Source: Liriodendron chinense
Lineage: Eukaryota > Streptophyta > Magnoliopsida > Magnoliales > Magnoliaceae
Direction of reading: 5' to 3'
Assembly: GCA_003013855.2 (NCBI GenBank)
Contig: ML058548.1
Location: 372,001 to 436,000, forward strand
Length of the DNA: 64,000 bases
The notes under the pieces are model-generated. The model was not told the origin of the DNA, did no database searches, and saw only the letters and a list, made by a program, of their open reading frames with translations. This document shows, in pieces, positions 20,908-30,903 of the stretch. Each line of letters starts with the position of its first letter. Position 1 is the first letter of the stretch. A program made the translations under genes and the position numbers.

Positions 20908-21254
20908 TACACCACGAGTAAGCTACGCTGGCTACACCGGGTGTACCAATGACCCATCATGATGCATTTGTTGTATCCACGCCGTCCATCCATTTAGCGA
21001 GATCATTTTATGGCATGATACTAAAAATCAGGCAGATTCAAAGCTTAAGTGGACCTAGAATAGAAAATAGTGGGAATTAAACGCCAACCATTAAAAAATT
21101 CTTGGGGGCCACCTGAGCTTTTGATCTGCCTCATTTTTGGTATCATGCCCTAAAATGATCTCTCAAAATGAATGGACGGAGTGGATACAACACATACATC
21201 ATGGTGGGGTCATTACTACACCCGGTGTAGCTAGCGTAGCTAACTCGTGGGTGT
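20908..21254. repeat. GGGCCCAC-core repeat, copy 9 (internally deleted)
   Basis: 347 bp, shorter than its neighbours, with most of the central TTTGTCATCC...AATAAACATCA segment missing. Private arms ACGAGTAAGCTACGCTGGCT with ACACCGGGTGTA at the left and the inverted equivalent TACACCCGGTGTAGCTAGCG...TAACTCGT at the right. Confidence 0.85.
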
Positions 21255-21270
21255 ATCAAACTCGGTAACA

Positions 21271-21797
21271 GGCGCGGATTTCCAGCGAAAGCCTTGCGCA
21301 GGAAGTTACTCCGCTGGGAACCAAGGTGGGGCCCACAGTGATTATTTTCATAAATCCACCCCGTCCATCTGTTTTGGGAGCTCATTTTAGGACATGAGAA
21401 CAAAAATGAACCCGATCCAAGACTCAAGTGGGCCGAAAATGTGAGGATTGAACGTCCACAGTTGAAATATTTGTAGAGCCACAGGTGTTTTGAAACAGAA
21501 TAATATTTGTGTTTCCTGTTCATCCCGGTAGTAGTGACGTTATGAACGGTATGGATGTCATATAAACATCACTATCGACCCCAGGGAGGTTTCAATGGTA
21601 CTAATTTACCTACCCACCTTTTCCTTTGGTGAGGCCCACTTGAGTCTTGGATCCGGTTAATTTTTGTTTTCATGTACTAAAATGAGCTCCCAAAACGGAT
21701 GGACGAGGTGGATTTATTGAAAAACATCACTGTGGGCCCCACCTTGGTTCCCAGTGCAGGAACTTCCTGCGCAAGGCTTTCGCACGAAATCCACGCC
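21271..21797. repeat. GGGCCCAC-core repeat, copy 10
   Basis: Private arms of about 60 bp: GGCGCGGATTTCCAGCGAAA then GCCTTGCGCAGGAAGTT and GGGAACCAAGGTGGGGCCCA at the left, and their inverted copy ending GAAATCCACGCC at the right. Arm identity is high. Confidence 0.88.
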
Positions 21798-21830
21798 CCC
21801 TTTGGAAGGGGCGCGGCTTCGCCGAACCCC

Positions 21831-22306
21831 GTATCCACCGAGGTCGGTGGATCCTTTACCGTGCCGTCCACGGTGTGATGTTTGTGTGTTACATCCACGC
21901 CGTCCATTCATTTTGAAAACACATTTTAGAGCATGATTAAAAAAATGAAGTACATCCAAATCTCAGGTGCACCATAATACAATAAACAATGGTACTCAAC
22001 CATTAAAAGCTTATAGTGAGTCACAAAAGTTTTAGGTCAAGCTGATATTTGTTTGGTATCTTCATCCAGGTCTTTGTGACCTTTTCAACAAATTGGATGG
22101 AAAATAAACATTCCAGTGGTCCCCATGAATTTTTTAATGGTGGGGATTCAATTACTACTATTTCATGTGGTATGGTCAACCTAAGATTTGGATCTTCCTC
22201 ATTTTTTGGGTAATGCCCTAAAATGAGCTTTCAAAATGCATGGACGGTGTAGATGTAAGGTACATACATCATAGTGGCCTCACAATTGGGAATCCACCAA
22301 CCTTAA
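21831..22306. repeat. GGGCCCAC-core repeat, copy 11
   Basis: Weak arms (CCACCGAGGTCGGTGGATCC against GGGAATCCACCAACC). The core is present, with GTGTGATGTTTGTGTGTTAC at the left and GGACGGTGTAGATGTAAGG at the right. Confidence 0.7.
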
Positions 22307-22366
22307 TTAGCGGATCCAGGGATCCACCCAAACTGCGCCTGGATAAAAGGCTTGCGTATTGAATAA

Positions 22367-22839
22367 ACTCTGTGGGGTCCACACCTTGATTGTGGGGCTT
22401 ACAGTGATATATGTGTCTTAAATCCACACCATCCAACCATTTTGAAATATCATTTTAGGGTATGATACCAAAAATGAAGCTGAGTCAAATATTAGGTGGA
22501 CCACACCATAGAAACAGTTGTGATTGAATCTCTACACTTGAAAAATTCATGGATTTCTCCGGAATGTTTATTTGCCATTATTTTCCATCCAACCTATTTG
22601 TAAGGTCACAAACACCTAGATGAATACACCACAAAAATATCATCTTGATCCAAAGCTTTTGTGACCCCACGGGAAGTCTTTAATGGTCAATCAACACTGT
22701 TTCCTCTACTATGTCCCATCTGGGACTTAGAATTGCTTCATTTTTTGGAACACGCCCTAAAATGAACTTTCAATATGGATGTACGGCGTGGATGTAGTCA
22801 CATTCATCAGAGTGGCCCCACGTTCAGGGTTCCCACTCA
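22367..22839. repeat. GGGCCCAC-core repeat, copy 12
   Basis: Left CTGTGGGGTCCACACCTTGA, right GAGTGGCCCCACGTTCAGGG. Outside the core the arms are weak. A further partial copy (TGTCCTAAAATTATCTCACA then AAGTGGATGGACCGG) follows at 22870-22910. Confidence 0.7.
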
Positions 22840-22925
22840 CCAGGATTCGGGTTCTTACCTTTTTTTGTATAATGTCCTAAAATTATCTCACAAAGTGGAT
22901 GGACCGGTTTAGATTTCTTAAAATA

Positions 22926-24628
22926 TCTATTTTGGTATAATGTCCTAATGTCCTAAAATTGTTAATTTTTTTTTAAATAATACAATTTTATTTTTCAAAA
23001 TCACATTTTTTAATAAACTTGTCAACTTTCAGAATTCAAAATGTCAAAATTTTTTTTATCAAATTTCTCAAAAATTTTCAATATACAAAATCCTATTTTA
23101 TTTTTAAAAATTGTAATTTTTTTTCAATTTTTTTTCACACTTATTAATTTTATTCTATCTTTGTAGTTTTTTTTTTTAAATCTTAATTTTTTAAGAATGA
23201 CAATTTCTTTTTGGTTCTTTGTAAATCCTGAATTTCTTTTCAAAATCTCGTTATTTTAAATCTTAATTTTTCTTAAACATTATTAGTTTTATTACAATTT
23301 TTTTTCAAACTTCTTAATTTTTTCTCAAAATCTCAATTCAATACATAAACACTTTTTTTAAAATATCAATTGTTTTTTCAACATTTCATTTTCTATCAAA
23401 TTTCTCAATTTTTTTTACAAAATACAAGATCTAAATTTCTTTTTAAAAATCACAATTTCTATTTTGAAAATATATTTTTTCAAACCGATAAATTTTATTC
23501 AAAATTCTTGATTTATGTCAAAATGCCAACTTTTTTTAAATCCTTTTAAATCCTAATTTATGTCAAAATTCTTTCAGATTTTTCGTTCTTTTTTAATCTT
23601 AATTATTTTCAAAATTTTGATTTTTTCTACATTTCAATTTTTCTTAAACATTATTAATTTTATTACATTTTTTTTTTCAAACTTATAAATTTTATTCAAG
23701 ATTAACTCAACATTTTTTCAAAATCACAATTTCTTAAACTTTCCGATGTTCGTTTTCAAAATGCCAATTTTTTGAAAATCTATTTTTTTTATTTATCAAA
23801 ATATGTCAATATCTTTCAAACTGCAAAACCTCAATCTTTCTCAAAGTCTACATTATTTCAAACTTATACACTTCATTCAAACGTCTCAATTTATTTCAAA
23901 ATGTCAATTTCTTTCAAAATTCTAGTTCTTTTTTAAATTTAGAATATTATTTTCAAAATCTCGAATTTTTCCAAATCCCATTTTTTCTTAAATATTGTTA
24001 ATTTTTATTAAACTTGTCAACTTTTTTTCTAAAAATTCAAAATTCATGATTTATGTCAAAATGCCAACTTTTTTTAATTCCTTTTAAATCCTAATTTATG
24101 TCAAAATTCTTTTAGATTTTTTGTTCTTTTTTAATCCTAATTATTTTCAAAATTTTGATTTTTTCTACATTTCAATTTTTCTTAAACATTATTAATTTTA
24201 TTACATTTTTTTTCAAACTTATAAATTTTATTCAAGATTAACTCAACATTTTTTCAAAATCACAATTTTTTAAAACTTTTCGATGGTCGTTTTCAAAATG
24301 CCAATATTTTGAAAATCTAATTTTTTTTTTATCAAAATATGTCAATATCTTTCAAACTTGCAAAACCTCAATCTTTCTCAAAGTCTACATTATTTCAAAC
24401 TTATACACTTCATTCAAACGTCTCAATTTATTTCAAAATGTCAATTTCTTTCAAAATTCTAGTTCTTTTTTAAATTTAGAATATTATTTTCAAAATCCCA
24501 TTTTTCTTAAATATTGTTAATTTTTATTAAACTTGTCAACTTTTTTTCTAAAAATTCGAAATTTTTTTAAAACTTATTAAAGAAACAAATTTATTTAAAA
24601 TGAAGAGTGAGATGTATAATTTTCAATT
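22926..24628. repeat. AT-rich low-complexity block with a 538-bp tandem duplication
   Basis: Dominated by T-runs and TTTCAAAAT-like words. A segment of about 538 bp is present twice in tandem (about 23502-24039 and 24040-24590), aligned on GATTTATGTCAAAATGCCAA at 23510 and 24048. The copies differ by scattered substitutions and T-run lengths, so the duplication is fairly recent. No gene. Confidence 0.8.
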
Positions 24629-25007
24629 TACGACGGACTATATCCGTCGTTAAATCCAAGAAGGTCCGTCGATAAATCCCAACGTCCCGTCTACGGACGC
24701 AGAATTTTACGACGTAGGAAATCTCCCTTGAATACATTTACATTACATTACGACGGATTAGATCCGTCGTAATATTAACGACGGACTATATTAGTCGTTA
24801 ATTCACAGTTATCGACGGATTCTGGTCCGTCGTACAATTTTGTCGATTAAACACGCCAGAGCCGGAGTTGTAGTAGTTAGCGACGGACTGTTTTCATATT
24901 AACGACGAACTATAGTCCGTCGTTAAACTAAGCTTTTTTAACGACGAACCAAGGCCGTCGTTAAACCAAGCATTTTTGTGTCGTTTTTTTGCTGTTTTGG
25001 CGTAGTG
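24629..25007. repeat. CACTA right subterminal repeats and terminus
   Basis: Ten or more ACGACGGA / CCGTCGTTA units in both orientations between 24629 and 24968, then AAGCATTTTTGTGTCG and the inverted terminus ending GGCGTAGTG at 25007. Confidence 0.85.
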
Positions 25008-25755
25008 AGGGAGATCCCTAGGGAGGTTAGCGGTTGTGCTCTTCGGTCTTCATATATGTCATGGGACTTTCGGATTCTCCACAACTTATTCTTCAAGAAC
25101 GTCTATGCCCGTAAGAGTAACAAAGTTGACTTAACTGAGACCATGGTGACCATTCTGTATCCAGTCAGTCAGGGTGAGAAGATGTGTCTCCCCTCTATGA
25201 TCATGAGCACCATTCATTCCGTCATTTTGGGGACTGACGATCAGTCAGCAGGACTTTCCATTTGGGTGCCTCATAGGGAAATTAGCCAGCTCTATATGTC
25301 TTGAAGATCCAACTGAAAAACCTGTCAGGCCTATCCTCCTCAACAAATCCATTATCGCCAGAATGGAGATTACTCAAACAGAGCTTCAACGAAGAAGGGA
25401 TCAGCAGCAGCAGAGGCAGCAGCAGGAGGTCCCACATCATACTGAGTATGAGTCTGATCCTGCTCTACGATCATCTGAGGATCCTCGTCAGCATCCAGGG
25501 CATTTCAGCACTCCAGTTCGTGCATTTACACGTCGCGGCACATCTTCGCCCTCTGATCATCCATCCTCATCTTCAGTTCCTCCTGCATGGTTCACTGAGA
25601 TTCGCCAACATCAGGAACGTCTATTTCACAGACTTGGCCGGATTGAGCAGAGGATGGATCAGATCGAGTCTCAGCTGTTTCAGGGGCAGGCTACTCTCCT
25701 CGTACAACACGAGACTATTATGGCTCGCCTTGCCCAGATTGACAGGCGTTTGTAG
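25008..25755 (+). pseudogene. Element D env-like ORF, 3' half (Transposase_32 type)
   Basis: Aligns with the env-like ORF of element C: DFRILHNLFFKNVYARKSNK then VDLTETMVTILYP, and after a one-base frameshift near 25255 PFGCLIGKLA. Then comes a low-complexity Gln/Ser/Pro segment (ELQRRRDQQQQRQQQE) and a coiled-coil C-terminus (RLGRIEQRMDQIESQLF), with stop TAG at 25753. This plant-specific protein (putative plant transposon protein, PF20167) sits after pol in SIRE/Maximus-type elements and its function is unknown. I see no signal peptide or membrane segment that would make it a true envelope protein. It is truncated at the CACTA junction. Confidence 0.75.
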
Positions 25756-27839
25756 GATTGGGAGCGAGCTACTCGTGGCGATGCACCGTCACCAGATTTG
25801 GGCGACGGGACTGATTTCTAGCATCATTATCTGTTGTATCATGTGTCTTGGTCAGGAGTATCTTTTTGGGTGACCAAGACACTTGTCACTTGTCTTGTTT
25901 TACATTTTAGATGACTGTTAGACCATTTGATGTTTGAGCTTTCTAGTCATATCTAGTTATGTCATCACTTGTTTGGATTTTCATCTTTCTTGAGCTTCAC
26001 AGTTATATCTCTTTATGTCATCACATGTCGAGCTATATTGATATATATTTTTGAGATAAGTGATCTTTTTCTCGATATATATTTGTGCTTTTAAGTTATA
26101 TTCGCTTTGAGTCTTGCGCCTTATTGACTATTCATTGAGTGAGACTAGGTGATTGGGCTATATACACCATTGACTAGGTGTTATTAGTCCATATCGGTTG
26201 ACTATCATCTATGTCCATCTCCAAAAATCATGTAAGAATGCGCTTTTATATGAAAATCTGATTTTTTTTTTAGGATGGATGATTCGGGCAACATGCCCAA
26301 TTCGAGTCTATTAGTGCTATATTGATGAGTCTATTGCATTTTCTTGGTATATTGATAGGGGGAGGTTGGATGGTTTGGGCATTAAGCCCTTATGGCTCAT
26401 GGTTCTGTTTAATATAGCTTAAATATGTTTCATTGCTCTTAATATACATGCCAGTTGGGGTGGTTGGTTGATTGGGCGAAAGGCCCTCTTGTGCGTAATG
26501 ATTATTGTATATCAGGTTTCTATGTATTGCTTCTATTCTCCCATATGTTTCATGATCTATCTCTCCTAATTCATGGTTTAGCTTCGCTGCTCTTATAGGC
26601 AAATCTTTTTTAAGCTAACCCTTGTCAATGACTGACAATAAGGGGGAGAACTATATCCCACCAAGAAGCCAATTTGTTTTGTAGGCCTTCTTAGGTGCAG
26701 ATGTTGAGGGGGAGAAATTGAAGATGTTTCGTGTCAGTACATGTCACTTTGTAAAGTTTTTATTATAAATTATGTTCTGACATGTAATTGGGTGTAAGTG
26801 CTTTTTTCTGTTTTGGGATGTTTATGATATGGAGTAAAAAGGGGAATCGATGTTGCCTCATGTTGAACTATAAGTAAAATGATTAGTTGAAGTCAACAAT
26901 AACTAGGGTAGGAACTATTGTCATATCCCCTACCAAACATTGATCTCCTACGTGGAATAAACCTAAGGGAGAAAAATCTAGGATAAATGAATTCCCTCCA
27001 ACAAGCATGTTGGGTCCTATTTATCATACCCAAGGGGGTTGTGATCTAGGTTAGGTGACCTTAGGAGACCATATTGAGCTCACATACATATCTGAGGATC
27101 AAGCCTTATTTTGAGCAAATTGATGAACTTGAGGAATTTAGCCTCTTTGGAACAATAGGAAAATCTGAGGTTTTCAGCCTCATGTTTGTTCTTATGGGCA
27201 AATCATAGGATTTAAGCCTCATTAGTCCAAATTCGGTAGTTTAACCTTGCTTAAATTTGTATATTTTCTTGCTAGACTATCATCCGGCTTAGATTAGCTA
27301 ATCATCTTGAGTTTTATGCTTCATTGTATGCTAATCTTTGCTTAGTATTGGTCTTGATATACCAATAGGGGAGGTTAGTTGATTGGGCTATAAGCCCTTT
27401 GTGCCTTCATTGCAAATGTATATCCTTGACCAATTTTGCATGATTAACCTTGTCTAGATAGTTACATTTTCTTGTTAATCATGTACCTTAGCATGCTCCA
27501 TGGTTTTATGAGTCATGCACCCTATACTCTCCTTGTTAGCATGTGCTTATAGTTATAACTGCGACATACTATCTTCTCTTACCTTAGCCTTATTGATATA
27601 TCATTCAGGGGGAGAGAATAGTTTGTCAATTGCTAACAAAAAAGGGGAGAAAGATTAAGTCCCACCAAAACAAGTTTGCTATGTTTTGTGATGCAGGGAT
27701 TGACAGGTTATGGGGGAGCAAACTGAAGAGGAGCAGCTTAGACTAAGCATGTCAAGAGTCCTGTATTTAATGCTTTATCAATGTAATATCTTGAACATGT
27801 ATCTTGTTTTGGTAGGTTAGGTTTTGTCTCGTAATTGAC
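25756..27839 (+). other. Element D 3' non-coding region with repeated purine tracts and hairpins
   Basis: No ORF. AGGGGGAGA-type purine tracts occur at least five times (26640, 26709, 27608, 27635, 27711). The block GGGGGAGGTTGG...TTGGGC.TTAAGCCC, with the hairpin GGGCTATAAGCCC or a variant, occurs near 26358, 26455 and 27368. The segment with TGTCAATGACTGACAATAAG then GGGGGAGAA (26620-26720) is echoed at 27620-27720, so about 1 kb of the 3' region seems to be duplicated. Confidence 0.6.
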
Positions 27840-27851
27840 AAAGGGGGAGAT
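27840..27851 (+). other. Polypurine tract of element D
   Basis: AAAGGGGGAGAT immediately before the LTR start TGTTAGTGCA. Same sequence as in elements C and E. Confidence 0.9.
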
Positions 27852-28227
27852 TGTTAGTGCACAAATCAGTGCATCGTTTTGTCAATTCTGTGACTATGTA
27901 AGTCAGTCAAGTCTCATGAGCCCCGATGAAGATTGAAGACTCAAGACTTGAAGACCAAAGCAACTTTCCGCACTCAAGTTCAAGCCAAATCAAGCTCGGA
28001 AGGTAAGTTGCATATAGACAGCCTATAGGATCCCAAAACACCCGTATTTATGGCATTTTAATCATTCCAATCTTAGCCATTTAATCCACGGTCCTTAAGG
28101 TCAAAATGATCAGTCTTGGACCTTCATTAAGTAGGTGCCCAACTATGAAAATCAATAGGAAAATCTCCGTGTTGGGGCACACATATTCAGTTGGAAAACA
28201 GCTTGATTTTTGGGCTAGATAAGACCT

Positions 28228-28690
28228 GCCGACCGGCTGATCGACCGGCCGGCCACTGGTCCTTAACAAGCAATTGATAGGTAGCCGACCAGTCTTGACC
28301 GGTCGGCCTTCACAGTTCATTAAGTCCAGCAAGCATAGCCGACCGGTCTTGACCGGTCGGACTGCAGACAGCAGGTTGGATGGGCCAGCCAACCGGCCGG
28401 ACGCTGCATTTTCCAGAAGCACAGCTGACCGGTCTTGATCGGTCGGCCTGCATGTTTAAATCGTGTCAGTGAGTACTGGGCAGGTCTGCCGACCGGCCGG
28501 CCGACTTGCCAGACAGCAGGTCGACTGCCCAATCCGACCGGCCGGACAGCAGGTTGGTTAAGCCAAAAAATTGTCCAGTGAGTTTTTCGTTTCTGGACCA
28601 TTTACTCGACCCATCTGAGGACAGGTCGGCTGACAGGTCGGAGCTCAAATCCTACCGGCCGGAGGGGGTCCCAGGCAGGTCGGAATATGA
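28228..28690 (+). promoter_or_regulatory. ACCGGT/CCGGCCGG palindrome array upstream of TATA (element D)
   Basis: At least eight palindromic units built on GACCGGTC or GACCGGCC, often paired as GACCGGTCTTGACCGGTC, spaced by 25-60 bp of variable DNA. The TATA box follows 37 bp after the last unit. Confidence 0.6.
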
Positions 28691-29471
28691 CCGTTTTATG
28701 TCCGTTTGAGCTCATTCTTGGGCCTCTATAAAAGCATATCTTGAGGTCTTTTATGAGATGACTTGCACTCCCATTGAGAGCACTGAAGGGGGCAATTAAG
28801 AACATCATCTATCCTTCTTTTGCTCATCATTGCTTAGAGTTCATCATTCAATCCAAGTGATTCATGGCACTTCAATGAGCATTCAAAGCTCGGTTTGAAG
28901 AAAGAACTCAAGCAAGGTATTCATGGTTGACCTAACCCATCTTGTTGAATCTCTTGGTCATCAATAGCCATTGAATACTCAAGTTGTAGTTCCTATCATC
29001 ACCATTGTATTGAATAGGCAAAAGGAACCCCAACAACTCCTCCCACCTACCCGGCACTAGTCTAGGAATATCATATGCATTGGTAGCTGATTGTGGGAGC
29101 TTGGAGAGGAGCTAAAGCATTCGTGGAAGCTGAAGCTACTCATCAACGGCGCTGAATCGGGGCTCAATCGTCTAGGTATGCCTAGTTTTTTAGAGTCCAT
29201 TTATTGAATCTCTATTCCCTGGATTGGGAAACTCCAGTGGGAGTGTACGTGACCGTCCTTGGATTAAGATTGGTGAGAGTTTGAGATCCAAACTCGTCAA
29301 GTCCCTGGATTGGGCCATCGGCGGATGGTAAACGCGGTCCTAGATCAAAGGTTGATGGTTGACCTGATTTAAAACCACGACTATAGTGAAATCCGGTGGT
29401 CTCATAGGTTGAGATCGGGAACCAAGAGTGGAGTAGGGAAACCGAACCACTATACATCGTGTGCAATGTGG

Positions 29472-29476
29472 TGAAT
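29472..29476. other. Target-site duplication of element A (left)
   Basis: tgaat. The identical right copy is at 60055-60059, directly outside the right end of element A's 3' LTR. Confidence 0.85.
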
Positions 29477-29713
29477 TTTTGAACCTCCAATTTATACTTT
29501 GCATTGACCACTACATCACATTATATGCATGGTTTTCATGTTTAAAAGGTCCATCTAACATGTGTTTTGTGATTGTAGGGATGAGAGCGGACTTCACCCA
29601 ATTGGAGCCTAAAAAGGACCATTTGAACACATTGGATGAAGATTGAAGAAAGACTAAAGAGAGGAGAAGAAAGGAAGAAAGAAGTCCAAGGAGAATGCAG
29701 AAAACAGAGGCCA

Positions 29714-29970
29714 AGACCGGTCGTCCGACCGGTCGTCCATCGCCAGGACCAGTCGTCCGACCGGTCCGATTGTTTGTAGAGGTCCGACCGGTCCGATTGT
29801 TTGCAGAGGAAGAAATTTTCACAGAAGGTCTCTGGACCATTCACGACCGGTCGTGTGACCGGTCGTCTGATGCCCAGACCAGTCGTGCGACCGGTCCTTG
29901 AATTAAAAATTTAAATCAGAATTTTGGCAAAACTCTCTGGACTGTTTTTGACGATTTGCGACCGGTCGTC
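29714..29970 (+). promoter_or_regulatory. GACCGGTC array in element A LTR
   Basis: Eight perfect GACCGGTC sites plus variants, mostly linked as GACCGGTCGTCCGACCGGTC. The spacer ACTCTCTGGACTGTTTTTG at 29930-29948 precedes the last site. Confidence 0.6.
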
Positions 29971-30069
29971 TGTGTAATAAAGCTTCTCCGTGAAGCTCCA
30001 AGATTTTCTGCGCAGTGCAGTAACCTTACGCAATTTCTGGATGTTTCCGACGTAAGGGAGCTTTCCTAC

Positions 30070-30078
30070 TATAAAAGG
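30070..30078 (+). promoter_or_regulatory. LTR TATA box, element A
   Basis: CTACTATAAAAGGACACC, conserved in all four Athila LTRs of the window (38388, 46719 and 48103 in the others). Confidence 0.7.
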
Positions 30079-30885
30079 ACACCTAGGGGTTCTTCCTAAG
30101 TCATCATAGAAGCTAAGGAACGTGGTTCTAGAGAAAGAAAGCTGTCGTGGAGCATCTGCAACTCTCCAATTTTCGGTTTTTCTAGTTTTTATGCTTTTAT
30201 TATGAGTTCTAGTTGTGGTATGACAATGCTCGGCTAAGAATCTCTCAGCTAAGGCTGAGAGGTGAAGCTTGTAGCTAATTTCATGTTTGATTCAAGTTAA
30301 TTCAAGTAATTTTCAATTCAAGTTTGGATTTTTCATATTCTAGTTCTTAAAGTGATAGTTTGAGATGTTTTATGAGAGTTCATGTGCTCCGGACATGAAT
30401 TCCTTGCAATTCTCTGAGATTATCATATGATGCTTGTTTAGATTCGAATTATAGTAATCCTTGAGCAGGCCATAGTCCATAGGCATGACTGTTACTCCGA
30501 AGGCTATGGTTTTGAATTCTACATTGATTGAATGGGACTAGCACTTGGAAGTTCAACTTGATTTGGATTGAATGTGTGTGAATGCTTTATTTTCCAACTA
30601 GATGAGAGATAGGACTTTAAATCTAGTTGTGTTTTCTACTTGGATTGATTGAATTGACATGGGATTGCTACAAGTGGATCCTTGAATGCCTTAGTACTTT
30701 AAATTACTGATTTTCCATTAAGTTACTGTTTTAGTTTAATTACCCAATTAAATCTTATTTTCTTGCAAAACTGAGTTGCTGAAATAGTTTGGAAGTTGTT
30801 TCTAATTCCCTGTGGATCGACCTCGGTCTTACCGAGATTTATTACTACATCGCAGCCTTACACTTGAGGAGAGCGAACAAGTTTT

Positions 30886-30903
30886 TGGCGCCGTTGCCGG
30901 GGA
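30886..30903 (+). other. Primer-binding site (tRNA-Asp), element A
   Basis: TGGCGCCGTTGCCGGGGA, the complement of the tRNA-Asp 3' end used by Athila elements, 6 nt inside the LTR edge. Confidence 0.92.

Larger units (their letters stand above)
4067..25007 (-). mobile_element. CACTA (En/Spm) transposon, about 21 kb
   Basis: The left end reads CACTACACCAATATCGC followed by AAAAAAACGACGG. The right end, on the complementary strand, reads CACTACGCCAAAACAGC followed by AAAAAAACGAC. Both ends carry many ACGACGGATC/GTCCGTCGTTA subterminal repeats. The interior holds TNP2-type and Transposase_24-type genes, both on the minus strand. The flanking 3 bp are atg (4064-4066) and agg (25008-25010), an imperfect match for the 3-bp duplication of this superfamily. 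The transposase genes carry stops and a frameshift, so the copy is probably non-autonomous. The interior also holds captured host exons, a cluster of inverted-repeat elements and an AT-rich duplicated block. I cannot exclude that the two ends come from two related elements joined by recombination. Confidence 0.85.
25008..29476 (+). mobile_element. SIRE-like Copia element D, 3' part
   Basis: Holds the second half of an env-like ORF, a long 3' region, a polypurine tract and the first 1625 bp of the 3' LTR. The rest of that LTR is at 60060-60399, beyond element A. Its left side begins abruptly at the CACTA edge, and the gag-pol half is nowhere to the left of the CACTA element. Compared with element C, the missing part is about 7 kb. 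Confidence 0.85.
27852..29476 (+). repeat. Element D 3' LTR, first part
   Basis: Begins TGTTAGTGCACAAATCAGTG. The U3 carries a palindrome array (about 28228-28690: GACCGGTCTTGACCGGTCGG, GACCGGCCGGCC and variants) directly upstream of CTCTATAAAAG (TATA box 28727-28734). The end of this part, AATGTGGTGAAT, resumes as GCATTTTGTC at 60060 after removal of element A and one copy of tgaat. The whole LTR is 1965 bp. Confidence 0.88.
29477..30879 (+). repeat. Element A 5' LTR
   Basis: 1403 bp. It starts TTTTGAACCTCC (the expected TGTTGAACCTCC with the terminal TG mutated to TT) and ends GCGAACA. The array of about eight GACCGGTC sites (29714-29970) is followed by the dyad CTGCGCAGTGCAGTAACCTT then ACGCAA (30009-30034) and the TATA box TATAAAAGG (30070-30078). 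Confidence 0.9.

Noticed and set aside
18500..21959. Several ORFs of 60-126 codons inside the repeat cluster
   Set aside because: They are frames through the inverted-repeat elements and change frame between copies. Shared peptides such as TMMYVLY or GPTMRYLL come from the repeat core.
28228..28690. CRISPR-like array (regularly spaced palindromic repeats)
   Set aside because: Plant retrotransposon LTR context, short variable units, irregular spacers and no cas genes. It is a promoter-region palindrome array.
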